A DNA stretch of 64,000 nucleotides, from the NCBI RefSeq assembly GCF_008705135.1, contig NZ_CP023694.1:6615001-6679000 (forward strand). The letters are read 5' to 3'. The translations under genes and the position numbers were made by a program. This document shows positions 16,446 to 23,719 of the stretch, one piece after another; the stretch's first letter is position 1, and each line of letters opens with the position of its first letter. The DNA comes from Streptomyces coeruleorubidus. GTDB taxonomy: Bacteria > Actinomycetota > Actinomycetes > Streptomycetales > Streptomycetaceae. The notes under the pieces were generated by a model that ran no database searches, was not told the origin of the DNA, and worked only from the letters and a program-made list of their open reading frames with translations.

Positions 16446-16925
16446 GTGCGCCGCGCCGTATGTCCCGGGTCGTTCGACCCGATCACCAACGGACACCTCG
16501 ACATCATCTCCCGCGCCTCCAGGCTGTACGACGAGGTCTACGTCGCGGTGATGATCAACCAGTCGAAGAAGGGCCTGTTCGAGATCGACGAACGGATCGA
16601 CCTGATCCGCCGGGTCACCGCCGAGTACGGCAACGTCCGCGTCGAGGCCTTCCACGGCCTGCTCGTCGACTTCTGCAAGCAGCGCGAGATCCCCGCCATC
16701 GTCAAGGGTCTGCGCGCGGTCAGCGACTTCGACTACGAGCTCCAGATGGCCCAGATGAACAACGGCCTCTCGGGCGTGGAGACCCTCTTCATACCCACCA
16801 ACCCCACCTACAGCTTCCTGTCGTCCTCCCTGGTCAAGGAGGTCGCGACCTGGGGCGGGGACGTCTCCCACCTGGTCCCCGCGGAGGTCCTCCAGGTCCT
16901 CGGCGAGCGCCTGCGGAAGGACTGA
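16446..16925 (+). CDS. coaD: phosphopantetheine adenylyltransferase
   Basis: Converts 4'-phosphopantetheine and ATP to dephospho-CoA, the penultimate step of coenzyme A synthesis. The 159-residue protein starts RRAVCPGSFDPITNGHLDI, with the TxGH nucleotidyltransferase motif (TNGH), and ends with PTYSFLSSSLVKEVA, containing the ISSS-like (LSSS) catalytic loop. GTG 16446 is chosen because GAGGGA precedes it by six bases and the length then equals the family norm. ATG 16416 overlaps the rsmD stop and would add ten residues; ribosomes ending rsmD could use either. Confidence 0.94.
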   Translation: MRRAVCPGSFDPITNGHLDIISRASRLYDEVYVAVMINQSKKGLFEIDERIDLIRRVTAEYGNVRVEAFHGLLVDFCKQREIPAIVKGLRAVSDFDYELQMAQMNNGLSGVETLFIPTNPTYSFLSSSLVKEVATWGGDVSHLVPAEVLQVLGERLRKD

Positions 16926-17046
16926 ACACGCCCCGGGCGCCCCACGGGACCCTGACGCCCCGTCACCCGGTGTTCCCCGGGGACCCCGTGGCCGTACAGT
17001 CGTCCCGTCCGTCTCCAACGCATCTGTAGAGAGTGGCGAGCACACG

Positions 17047-18114
17047 GTGGACGTGCAGAAGAAGCTCGACGAGATCGTCGCCGCGGTCTCCGGCGCCCGG
17101 TCCATGCCCATGTCGGCCTCGTGCGTGGTCAACCGCGCCGAACTGCTCTCCATGCTGGAAGAGGTGCGCGCGGCGCTGCCCGGCTCCCTCGCCCAGGCGC
17201 AGGAGCTGATCGGCGACCGCGAGCAGATGGTCGAACAGGCCCGCCAGGAGGCCGAGCGGATCATCCAGAGCGCGCACGCCGAGCGCGGCTCCCTGATCTC
17301 CGACACCGAGGTCGCCCGCCGTTCCCAGGCCGAGGCCGACCGGATCCTCGCCGAGGCCCGCCGGGAGGCCGAGGAGATCCGCGCCGAGGCCGACGACTAC
17401 GTCGACTCCAAGCTCGCCAACTTCGAGGTCGTCCTCACCAAGACCCTGGGCTCGGTCGGCCGCGGCCGCGAGAAGCTCCTCGGCACCGGCCCCGGCACCG
17501 ACGAGCAGGGCTACGAGGACGAGGACGCTCCCGAGCGCAGCCACGACCCGGAGACCCAGCGCCGCAGCGCCGACGAGTACGTCGACGTCAAGCTCGGCGC
17601 CTTCGAGGCGGTCCTCGCCAAGACCCTGGAGGCCGTCGGCCGCGGCCGGCAGAAGCTGCACGGCCGGATCGCCACCGACGACCTCGGCGCCCTCGCCGAC
17701 GACACCGGCACCGTCCAGCACACCAGCGACGCCGACTACCTCGCCGGCCTGGCCGCCCTCCCGGAGGAGAAGCCCCCGGCCGAGCAGCCCGCCCAGCAGC
17801 AGGACTACGGACAGCCTCAGCCTGCCTACGCCTACCAACAGCAGCCCGACCCCTACGGCGGCTACCCGCAGCAGCAGGCGTACGCCGCCCAGCAGGACCC
17901 GTACGGCTACCAGCAGGCCGATCCCTACGCCTACCAGGGCTACGACCCGCAGCAGGCCGCGTACGACCCGAACCAGGCCCAGCAGGCCCAGCAGGGGCAG
18001 CAGAGCTCCCAGAACGACCAGGGATACGCCCTGGACGAGACCAGCCTCTTCGACACCGGCATGATCAGCGCCGAGCAGCTCCGGGCCTACGAGCAGGGCC
18101 GCGGCAACGGCTGA
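17047..18114 (+). CDS. DivIVA-like coiled-coil protein with duplicated segment and Gln/Tyr-rich tail
   Basis: A 355-residue cytoplasmic protein conserved in streptomycetes after coaD and sometimes named ATP-synthase-b-like. Residues ~1-120 form a charged coiled coil (EQARQEAERIIQSA, EADRILAEARREAEEI) like DivIVA and Scy-type proteins. A 30-residue unit occurs twice: YVDSKLANFEVVLTKTLG followed by VGRGREKL, and YVDVKLGAFEAVLAKTLE followed by VGRGRQKL. The C-terminal ~110 residues are low complexity (repeats of QQ, PDPYG and YAYQ) and end with SLFDTGMISAEQLRAYEQG. No signal peptide or membrane span. A role in polar growth or cell-envelope organisation is likely by analogy but unproven. The GTG start follows a weak GAGAGTGGCGAG. 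Confidence 0.82.
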   Translation: MDVQKKLDEIVAAVSGARSMPMSASCVVNRAELLSMLEEVRAALPGSLAQAQELIGDREQMVEQARQEAERIIQSAHAERGSLISDTEVARRSQAEADRILAEARREAEEIRAEADDYVDSKLANFEVVLTKTLGSVGRGREKLLGTGPGTDEQGYEDEDAPERSHDPETQRRSADEYVDVKLGAFEAVLAKTLEAVGRGRQKLHGRIATDDLGALADDTGTVQHTSDADYLAGLAALPEEKPPAEQPAQQQDYGQPQPAYAYQQQPDPYGGYPQQQAYAAQQDPYGYQQADPYAYQGYDPQQAAYDPNQAQQAQQGQQSSQNDQGYALDETSLFDTGMISAEQLRAYEQGRGNG

Positions 18115-18122
18115 GCACCGGA

Positions 18123-18152
18123 TTGGGCCGACAGGCAAAGGTCCAGTATCCT
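18123..18152 (+). promoter_or_regulatory. promoter for DUF177-rpmF-rnc
   Basis: TTGGGC at 18123-18128 and TATCCT at 18147-18152, 18 bases apart, fit a vegetative (HrdB-type) promoter. The start of transcription would be about 85 bases before the DUF177 gene. The leader contains no obvious structure. Confidence 0.45.
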
Positions 18153-18243
18153 GGCTGTTCGGTCGCGCGTACGTCCGCGATCAACGCTGCCCGGGAACAC
18201 CGAAGGGCGGCGTCCCCCTCAGCTCGGCAGATCGAAAGCAGGA

Positions 18244-18888
18244 ATGGCTCTGAACGCCCGCCTCGACCACCGCAACCCCCTCGTGTTCGACACGCACGAG
18301 CTGGGTCGGCGGCCCGGTGCGCTTCAGCGTCTGACCCGCACGGTCGACGCTCCCAAGGACTTCGGCCTCAAGGAAGTCATCGGAGTGCCGGAAGGCGCCC
18401 CGGTGGAGCTCCAACTCCGTCTGGAGTCGGTCATGGAAGGGGTGCTCGTCACAGGCACCGCCCGTGCCGCCGCCGAGGGGGAGTGCGTAAGGTGTCTGGA
18501 GCCGCTTCAGCTCGACGTCGAAGCGGAGTTCCAGGAGATGTTCTCGTACCCTGACGCCGACGACCGGGGCCGCGTGATCGCGGAACCGGGCGACGACGCC
18601 GAGGACGACGAGGACAGGCTCTTCCTCGAGGACGGCCTGTTCGACCTCGAGCCAGTGCTGCGTGATGCGGTGGTGCTCGCACTGCCGATGCAGCCGGTGT
18701 GCCAGGAAGACTGCCCTGGTCTGTGTGCCGAGTGCGGCGCACGGCTGGCGGACGACCCGGACCACCACCATGACGCCGTCGACATCCGTTGGGCGGCATT
18801 GCAGGGACTCGCCGACACCATGTCGGACGGCGAGAAGGACGAGATGAGCGGCGCCGAACCGGGCGTCGACGAGAAGCAGGAGAAGTAG
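18244..18888 (+). CDS. DUF177 (YceD-family) protein
   Basis: A 214-residue protein of the YceD/DUF177 family, which in bacteria and plastids accompanies rpmF and is needed for 23S rRNA accumulation. The core is intact: GTARAAAEGECVRCLEPL with one CxxC pair, then the signature CQEDCPGLCAECGARL with four further Cys, which may bind a metal. The tail is acidic with a HHH run (DPDHHHDAVDIRW). The start ATG 18244 follows CGAAAGCAGGA. rpmF begins two bases after the stop, so the genes are coupled. Function in ribosome assembly is inferred from the family. Confidence 0.9.
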   Translation: MALNARLDHRNPLVFDTHELGRRPGALQRLTRTVDAPKDFGLKEVIGVPEGAPVELQLRLESVMEGVLVTGTARAAAEGECVRCLEPLQLDVEAEFQEMFSYPDADDRGRVIAEPGDDAEDDEDRLFLEDGLFDLEPVLRDAVVLALPMQPVCQEDCPGLCAECGARLADDPDHHHDAVDIRWAALQGLADTMSDGEKDEMSGAEPGVDEKQEK

Positions 18889-18890
18889 CC

Positions 18891-19064
18891 GTGGCTGTTC
18901 CGAAGCGGAAGATGTCGCGCAGCAACACGCGCCACCGCCGGTCGCAGTGGAAGGCTGCGGTCCCCACCCTGGTTGCGTGCGAGCGCTGCCACGAGCCCAA
19001 GCAGCAGCACATCGCGTGCCCCTCGTGCGGCACTTACAACAAGCGCCAGGTCCTCGAGGTCTGA
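18891..19064 (+). CDS. rpmF: 50S ribosomal protein L32, zinc-binding form
   Basis: 57-residue large-subunit protein, AVPKRKMSRSNTRHRRSQW at the start and a Cys4 zinc ribbon (CERCHE and CPSCGTY) at the end, the C+ form. It starts with GTG two bases after the DUF177 stop, with AGGAGAAG as ribosome-binding site inside the preceding gene, and is followed by rnc at 19 bases. The order DUF177-rpmF-rnc is widely conserved. Confidence 0.97.
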   Translation: MAVPKRKMSRSNTRHRRSQWKAAVPTLVACERCHEPKQQHIACPSCGTYNKRQVLEV

Positions 19065-19083
19065 GCGGCTGGTGAGAGGCACT

Positions 19084-19920
19084 GTGTCCACGCCTAAGAA
19101 CAAGTCTTCCCGCGTGAGCGGGAGCGCAACGGCGGACAACCAGGCCTCGTCCCACACGCTTCTGGAAGGGCGGCTCGGCTACAAGGTCGAGTCCGCCCTT
19201 CTGGTGCGAGCACTGACCCACCGGTCGTACGCATACGAGAACGGCGGTCTGCCGACCAACGAGCGTCTGGAGTTCCTCGGGGACTCCGTGCTCGGCCTGG
19301 TCGTCACGGACACGCTGTACCGCACCCACCCCGACCTGCCTGAAGGCCAGCTGGCCAAACTGCGGGCCGCGGTGGTGAACTCGCGTGCGCTTGCGGAGGT
19401 GGGGCGCGGGCTCGACCTGGGCTCCTTCATCCGGCTCGGCCGGGGTGAAGAGGGCACGGGCGGCCGGGACAAGGCGTCCATCCTCGCCGACACCCTCGAA
19501 GCGGTGATCGGCGCGGTCTACCTCGACCAAGGGCTGGACTCGGCGGCGGAGCTGGTGCACCGCCTGTTCGACCCGCTGATCGAGAAATCCTCGAACCTCG
19601 GAGCCGGCCTGGACTGGAAGACCAGTCTCCAGGAGCTCACCGCGACCGAAGGGCTCGGCGTGCCCGAGTACCTGGTCACGGAGACCGGCCCCGACCACGA
19701 GAAAACCTTCACTGCTGCCGCCCGCGTCGGAGGCGTCTCGTACGGCACCGGCACCGGCCGCAGCAAGAAGGAGGCGGAGCAGCAGGCCGCCGAGTCCGCC
19801 TGGCGGTCCATCCGGGCCGCGGCGGACGAGCGCGCCAAGGCGGCCAAGGCCGCCGAGGCGACGCAGACGGCGGCGGCTCAGGCCGCCCACACGGCCGTCG
19901 ACGGCAGCGTCGACGGCTGA
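19084..19920 (+). CDS. rnc: ribonuclease III (AbsB in Streptomyces)
   Basis: Double-strand-specific endoribonuclease that matures rRNA and processes many mRNAs; in S. coelicolor its gene absB is a global regulator of antibiotic production. The 278-residue protein has the signature ERLEFLGDSVLGL (about residue 59), the catalytic DTLEAVIGAVYLD, and a C-terminal dsRNA-binding domain with GTGRSKKEAEQQAAESAW. The Ala-rich tail is variable. GTG 19084 follows GAGAGG with five bases of spacing and matches the known start VSTPKNKSS; GTG 19072 is less likely. A long perfect hairpin lies 50 bases past its stop. Confidence 0.96.
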   Translation: MSTPKNKSSRVSGSATADNQASSHTLLEGRLGYKVESALLVRALTHRSYAYENGGLPTNERLEFLGDSVLGLVVTDTLYRTHPDLPEGQLAKLRAAVVNSRALAEVGRGLDLGSFIRLGRGEEGTGGRDKASILADTLEAVIGAVYLDQGLDSAAELVHRLFDPLIEKSSNLGAGLDWKTSLQELTATEGLGVPEYLVTETGPDHEKTFTAAARVGGVSYGTGTGRSKKEAEQQAAESAWRSIRAAADERAKAAKAAEATQTAAAQAAHTAVDGSVDG

Positions 19921-19970
19921 CAGCCGCCGCCCCCCCGGCACCCCAGCCGGGCGGTGGCACAGCACAGCGC

Positions 19971-20009
19971 ACCCGAGCGCCCGCCCCTGCCCGGGGCGGG
20001 CGCTCGGGT
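19971..20009 (+). terminator. 17-bp perfect hairpin between rnc and mutM
   Basis: ACCCGAGCGCCCGCCCC and its exact complement pair around a TGCCC loop. It starts 50 bases after the rnc stop and ends 28 bases before mutM. No T-run follows. It may be a terminator or, since RNase III often cuts such stems and regulates its own message, a processing site. Confidence 0.6.
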
Positions 20010-20037
20010 CATCCGCAGGTACGTGACGGGGGACCCC

Positions 20038-20898
20038 ATGCCCGAGTTGCCCGAGGTCGAGGTCGTACGGCGCGGTCTGGAGCGGTGGGTCGCCCACCGG
20101 ACCGTCGCCGAGGCCGAGGTGCTGCACCCGCGTGCGGTGCGCCGCCACCTCGCGGGCGCCGACGACTTCGCGCACCGCCTGAAGGGCCACCGCATCGGCG
20201 TCCCGAGCCGCCGCGGCAAGTACCTGTGGCTGCCCCTGGAGGACACGGACCAGTCGATCCTGGCCCACCTCGGCATGAGCGGACAGCTGCTGGTCCAGCC
20301 GCAGACGGCCCCGGACGAGAAACACCTGCGCATCCGCGTCCGCTTCACCGACGCCCTGGACACCGAGCTCCGCTTCGTCGACCAGCGCACCTTCGGCGGT
20401 CTGTCACTGCACGACAACACCCCCGACGGCCTGCCCGACGTCATCGCCCACATCGCCCGCGACCCGCTCGACCCGCTCTTCGACGACGAGGCCTTCCACC
20501 GGGCGCTGCGCCGCAAGCGGTCCACGATCAAGCGGGCCCTGCTCGACCAGTCGCTGATCAGCGGCGTCGGCAACATCTACGCGGACGAGGCCCTGTGGCG
20601 CGCCCGCATCCACTACGAGCGCCCGACCGCGACCTTCACGCGCCCGCGCACCCTGCTGCTCCTCGGCCATGTGCGGGACGTCATGAACGCGGCCCTCGCG
20701 GTGGGCGGCACCAGCTTCGACAGCCTGTACGTCAACGTCAACGGCGAGTCGGGCTACTTCGACCGGTCCCTCGACGCGTACGGCCGCGAGGGCCTGCCCT
20801 GCCGGCGCTGCGGCACCCCGATGCGCCGACGGCCCTGGATGAACCGGTCGAGCTACTACTGCCCGAAGTGCCAGCGGCCCCCGCGGATCAGGCCCTAG
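20038..20898 (+). CDS. mutM: formamidopyrimidine-DNA glycosylase
   Basis: Base-excision repair enzyme that removes 8-oxoguanine and formamidopyrimidines and nicks the strand. The 286-residue protein begins PELPEVEVVRRGL with the catalytic Pro2-Glu3 pair; the conserved lysine is in SRRGKYLWL; SLISGVGNIYADEAL is the helix-two-turn-helix; the C-terminal zinc finger has CRRCGTP and YYCPKCQRP with the loop between. ATG 20038 follows GACGGGGGA. Its last 11 bases overlap the end of the convergent HxlR gene. Confidence 0.95.
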   Translation: MPELPEVEVVRRGLERWVAHRTVAEAEVLHPRAVRRHLAGADDFAHRLKGHRIGVPSRRGKYLWLPLEDTDQSILAHLGMSGQLLVQPQTAPDEKHLRIRVRFTDALDTELRFVDQRTFGGLSLHDNTPDGLPDVIAHIARDPLDPLFDDEAFHRALRRKRSTIKRALLDQSLISGVGNIYADEALWRARIHYERPTATFTRPRTLLLLGHVRDVMNAALAVGGTSFDSLYVNVNGESGYFDRSLDAYGREGLPCRRCGTPMRRRPWMNRSSYYCPKCQRPPRIRP

Positions 20899-21286
20899 CC
20901 GCGTCGTACCGCTCCCGCGCGGCCAGTACGTCGTCCATGCTGCCCTCCACGAAGTGGATCAGGGCGAGCAGCCGCTCGGCCACGCCGTGTCCCAGCGGTG
21001 TCAGTTCGTAGTCCACGCGGGGCGGGTTGGTCGGCTGTGCCTCGCGGTGCACCAGGCCGTCGCGCTCCAGCGCGTGCAGCGTCTGGGACAGCATCTTCTC
21101 GCTGACGCCGTCGACGCGGCGACGCAGCTCGTTGAAGCGGAGCGAGCCCTCGTACAGGGCGCCCAGCGTCAGTGCGCCCCAGCGGCCCGTGACGTGCTCC
21201 AGCGTGCCGCGCGAGGGGCAGACTCTGGCGAACACGTTGTACGGGAGGTCGCCCAGCCCCGCCGTGAGCTCCTGGGTGGTGGTCAT
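20888..21286 (-). CDS. HxlR-family winged-helix transcription regulator
   Basis: A 132-residue DNA-binding protein of the HxlR/DUF24 family, dimeric winged-helix regulators that often sense electrophiles or redox state through a conserved Cys. Here FARVCPSRGTLEHVTGRWG puts the single Cys at the expected N-terminal site, followed by LRFNELRRRVDGVSEKMLSQTL (recognition helix) and the wing PRVDYELTPLG. It overlaps the 3' end of mutM by 11 bases on the opposite strand. HxlR genes usually face the oxidoreductase they control; none is adjacent here. An inverted repeat 40-60 bases upstream may be its own operator. Confidence 0.92.
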   Translation of the reverse strand: MTTTQELTAGLGDLPYNVFARVCPSRGTLEHVTGRWGALTLGALYEGSLRFNELRRRVDGVSEKMLSQTLHALERDGLVHREAQPTNPPRVDYELTPLGHGVAERLLALIHFVEGSMDDVLAARERYDAARA

Positions 21287-21325
21287 ATGCCCAGCCTACG
21301 CCAGCGCAGCGCTGACCAACAGGTT

Positions 21326-21346
21326 GCGCTAACTTTTGGTTAGTGC
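21326..21346. promoter_or_regulatory. inverted repeat, likely operator of the HxlR gene
   Basis: GCGCTAAC - TTTTG - GTTAGTGC is an inverted repeat with one mismatch, 40-60 bases upstream of the HxlR start and seven bases after the stop of the CAP gene. Its AT-rich core stands out from the surroundings. Position and symmetry fit an autoregulatory operator; no binding is known. Confidence 0.5.
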
Positions 21347-21352
21347 GAGAGC

Positions 21353-22480
21353 CTAGTAGCCGAAGTTCTGGGTCCACCACGGGCCACCCGACCCGAGCTC
21401 GACACCCACGCCCAGCGTCTTGAAGTCGCAGTTCAGGATGTTGGCGCGGTGGCCGGGGCTGTTCATCCAGGCGTCCATCACGGCCGCGGCGTCGGCCTGG
21501 CCACGGGCTATGTTCTCCCCGCCGAGGTTGGATATCCCGGCCTTCTCGGCCCGGTCCCACGGCGTCCTGCCGTCCGGGTCGGTGTGGTCGAAGAACCCCC
21601 GGGCGGCCATGTCCTCGCTGTAGTTCTGCGCCAGCTCGGTCAGCGCGCTGTTCGCGGCGACCGGGCTGCAGCCCACCTGTGCCCGCTCCTCGTTCACGAG
21701 CTTGAGCACCTGGGCCGCGGCGGCGGACTCCTCGGAGAGGGCGGCGGGCGCGCTGGGCTTCTGCGGCGCCTTCGTGGCCGTACGGGAGGGGGTGTTGTCC
21801 GGCTTCTCGCGGGGGGTGACCGCCGGCTTCTTCTTCTCCGGGGTCTTTTCCGGGGTCTTCTCCGGGGTCTTCTCCGGCGTCTTCGTCGGCGCGGCCGACG
21901 ACTTCGAGGCGGACGGCGACGGCGACAGGGAGCGCTCGGCGTCCCGGCTCGTGGGCGCGCCGTCCCGGCCGTCGGCGCTGCCGGTGGTGCCGCCCTGCTC
22001 GGTCGGGGTGTTCGTCGGTGTGTCCCCGGCCTGCACCTTGTCGGCGCCGCCGTTGTCCCCGCCGAGCTTGTAGTTCTCGAGGCCGGGCACCGCGCCCGTG
22101 GCGACCGCGACCGTGCCGAGGGCGACCGCCGCGGACACACCGAGCAGCCCGGTGCGCATCGGCCGCGCGGCCTTCTTCCGGCGGCGGTGCGAGCCCGGGC
22201 GCCGGGCGCCGCCGTCGGGCGTGAAGCCGCCGTCGGCGAAGCCGGCCGTCTCGGCGGTCCGGGCGTCATGGCCGCCACCCCGCTCGGAGGCGCCCGTGGC
22301 GAACAGGTAAGCCTCGCTCTTCGCGTAGGTGTCGGCGTACGCCTCGGGGTTCAGGTAGGGCGCGATGCCCATCGTCGGGCCGTCTCCCGCGGTGGGGTGC
22401 AGCGGGTCGTGGCCCTCCGCGAAGCCGTCGGCGCGACCCGTGGCGGCGCGGCCGGCGGCGGAGCGTCGGTGGCGTCCCAT
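21353..22480 (-). CDS. CAP/SCP-domain protein with single membrane anchor
   Basis: A 375-residue predicted cell-surface protein. The first ~115 residues are cytoplasmic and include SHRRRKKAARPMRTG; then comes one membrane segment (GLLGVSAAVALGTVAVATGA). A long Thr/Ser/Pro/Glu/Lys-rich stalk follows, with four TPEK repeats encoded by tandem 12-bp units. The C-terminal ~125 residues are a CAP (cysteine-rich secretory/SCP) domain: VLKLVNEERAQVGC, FFDHTDPDGRTPWDRAEKAG, GENIARGQ, AWMNSPGHRANILN and GPWWTQNFGY. The His and Glu positions of the CAP cavity are present. Roles of bacterial CAP proteins are mostly unknown. A near-perfect 24-bp palindrome lies 51-74 bases upstream of its start. Confidence 0.88.
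   Translation of the reverse strand: MGRHRRSAAGRAATGRADGFAEGHDPLHPTAGDGPTMGIAPYLNPEAYADTYAKSEAYLFATGASERGGGHDARTAETAGFADGGFTPDGGARRPGSHRRRKKAARPMRTGLLGVSAAVALGTVAVATGAVPGLENYKLGGDNGGADKVQAGDTPTNTPTEQGGTTGSADGRDGAPTSRDAERSLSPSPSASKSSAAPTKTPEKTPEKTPEKTPEKKKPAVTPREKPDNTPSRTATKAPQKPSAPAALSEESAAAAQVLKLVNEERAQVGCSPVAANSALTELAQNYSEDMAARGFFDHTDPDGRTPWDRAEKAGISNLGGENIARGQADAAAVMDAWMNSPGHRANILNCDFKTLGVGVELGSGGPWWTQNFGY
21834..21881 (-). repeat. four tandem 12-bp repeats encoding TPEK
   Basis: Four consecutive units of TTCTCCGGGGTC (plus-strand reading; one unit has TTTT, one has GCGTC) encode the TPEK repeats of the CAP protein stalk on the minus strand. In-frame 12-bp units allow stalk length to vary by slippage. 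Confidence 0.85.
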
Positions 22481-22530
22481 GTCCTGGCCTTCCTCGTCCT
22501 GGCGGTCGACTCGTCCTCGAGATCAACACC

Positions 22531-22554
22531 AAACTCACGCGATCGTGTGAGTTT
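22531..22554. promoter_or_regulatory. 24-bp near-perfect palindrome upstream of the CAP gene
   Basis: Arms AAACTCAC and GTGAGTTT are exact complements, and the eight bases between them (GCGATCGT) are self-complementary except at one base pair, so 22 of 24 positions obey the symmetry. It lies 51-74 bases before the CAP gene and 89 bases before acyP on the other strand, as expected for an operator in a divergent promoter region. The regulator is unknown. Confidence 0.55.
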
Positions 22555-22642
22555 CATATGAGATTCGTTGGGTGGGGACGGTACCGCATGGCGCAAGTGG
22601 AGGAAGTGCCCGGAGGGAAGATCGGGCGGTTAGGTTGCGGTC

Positions 22643-22924
22643 ATGAGCGAGGATGTGCGACTGGTCGCCTGGGTGCGTGGACGCGTCCAAGGTGTGGGTT
22701 TCCGCTGGTTCACACGGGCCAAGGCCCTGGAGATCGGCGGCCTGAGTGGTTTTGCTCTCAATTTGGGCGACGGACGCGTCCAAGTGGTCGCGGAGGGCGC
22801 GCGAGAGGGCTGTGAAGGCCTGCTGGAGTGGCTCCGGAGTGACGACACGCCCGGCCGCGTGGACGGCGTCACCGAGATCTGGGACACACCGCGTGGCGGC
22901 TACGAAGGCTTCGCCATCCGCTGA
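22643..22924 (+). CDS. acyP: acylphosphatase
   Basis: Hydrolyses carboxyl-phosphate bonds such as acetyl phosphate. The 93-residue protein contains the full signature VRGRVQGVGFRWFTRAKA (phosphate-binding loop with catalytic Arg) and GFALNLGDGRVQVVAEG (with the catalytic Asn). Size is standard. It precedes smc in streptomycetes. The ATG is preceded by GGTTGCGGTC, a weak ribosome-binding site. Confidence 0.95.
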   Translation: MSEDVRLVAWVRGRVQGVGFRWFTRAKALEIGGLSGFALNLGDGRVQVVAEGAREGCEGLLEWLRSDDTPGRVDGVTEIWDTPRGGYEGFAIR

Positions 22925-23304
22925 TCCCACACCGTCGGCGGCCCTGGGGGCCGCCCGCGGACCGGTCGCCGAAGGCCGCCCAGGACGGAAACTTGCTGGT
23001 GATTGCAAGAATCACTTGCCTTGGCCAACCGCACACGCAAGGATGATCGTCACGCCCCGAGGGCCCCGCAGAAGCCGCAGCACCGCCGTTCCAGGCCGTG
23101 TGCGCCCGGGTCGTCCGCCAATACGGGGCGTGATCGTGTTGACCGTCAAACTTTTTGGTGAGACGCTGAAAGCACCCCGCGCACCTAGCTGTTTGGCATG
23201 GCTGAACGGCAGTACAACTCCAGGCCCTGCCAAGCATCGCGGGTGCGAATCCCTCACGACCCACACCGCATCGGTCGGTCACGCATTGTGGAGGACCATC
23301 CATC
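22925..23304 (+). other. 380-bp gene-free stretch with a tRNA-like T-arm motif
   Basis: No credible gene. At 23239-23255 the sequence GCGGG-TGCGAAT-CCCTC resembles a tRNA T-arm (one mismatched pair). It is followed at once by ACGACCC (23256-23262), whose complement GGGTCGT occurs at 23108-23114. The 150-base span is too long for a plain tRNA and I could not fit D and anticodon arms. A GGCAG/CTGCC stem lies in between. It may be coincidence, a decayed tRNA or a structured leader of the 67-residue gene that starts at 23305. Confidence 0.3.
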
Positions 23305-23508
23305 ATGGCAAAGGCGCTTCTCGGTTACGTCGGCGGCTCCGACCCTCGACTCCTCGCCGAGATGCGACGGCTCCAGCAGCGCGTCCAGGACCTGGAATCC
23401 GAGCTCGTACGGATCCAGACTGAGAACGAGGCGCTGACGGCTGCCGCTTCTCACGACAGGATCATGGAGAGCGTTGACGCACACCAGGCGGAGCCTGCGC
23501 TCACCTGA
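23305..23508 (+). CDS. conserved 67-residue coiled-coil protein of unknown function
   Basis: Small acidic protein, recognisable as a conserved streptomycete hypothetical next to smc. It starts MAKALLGYVGGSDPRLLAEM, continues as one amphipathic heptad helix (RRLQQRVQDLESELVRIQTE) and ends with a flexible tail DAHQAEPALT. ATG 23305 follows GGAGGA. A strong terminator hairpin closes it, so it is an independent transcript. The helix suggests a dimer or a partner protein; no function is known to me. Confidence 0.8.
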   Translation: MAKALLGYVGGSDPRLLAEMRRLQQRVQDLESELVRIQTENEALTAAASHDRIMESVDAHQAEPALT

Positions 23509-23583
23509 TCACTGCACCGCTCCACAACAGCACCGCAGTGGTTGGGCCCGCCCGTCATAACCGCTGAGTTGTCAGAAGTGCAA

Positions 23584-23611
23584 GGGACGCCGTAGGCGTC
23601 CCTTCTTTCTT
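23584..23611 (+). terminator. rho-independent terminator after the 67-residue gene
   Basis: GGGACGCC-GTA-GGCGTCCC forms a perfect 8-bp stem with a three-base loop, followed by TTCTTTCTT. It is the most classical terminator in the window, 76 bases past the gene and before smc. Confidence 0.85.
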
Positions 23612-23705
23612 GCCCCCGCATCCTTTCACCGTCTTTAACGTCTGGTCTGCCCTGTGCGTTCAGTGGCGAAACCGTGGGTTCATGGAGTGAGACGAACCCG
23701 AACGG

Positions 23706-23711
23706 TAGAGT
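23706..23711 (+). promoter_or_regulatory. -10 element for a probably leaderless smc
   Basis: TAGAGT ends eight bases before the smc GTG, and there is no Shine-Dalgarno sequence between. This fits leaderless translation. The -35 region is weak. Confidence 0.4.
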
Positions 23712-23719
23712 CCGGCGGC

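Noticed and set aside
23139..23170. TTGACC promoter for the 67-residue gene
   Set aside because: The -35 is good but no acceptable -10 lies 16-19 bases downstream.
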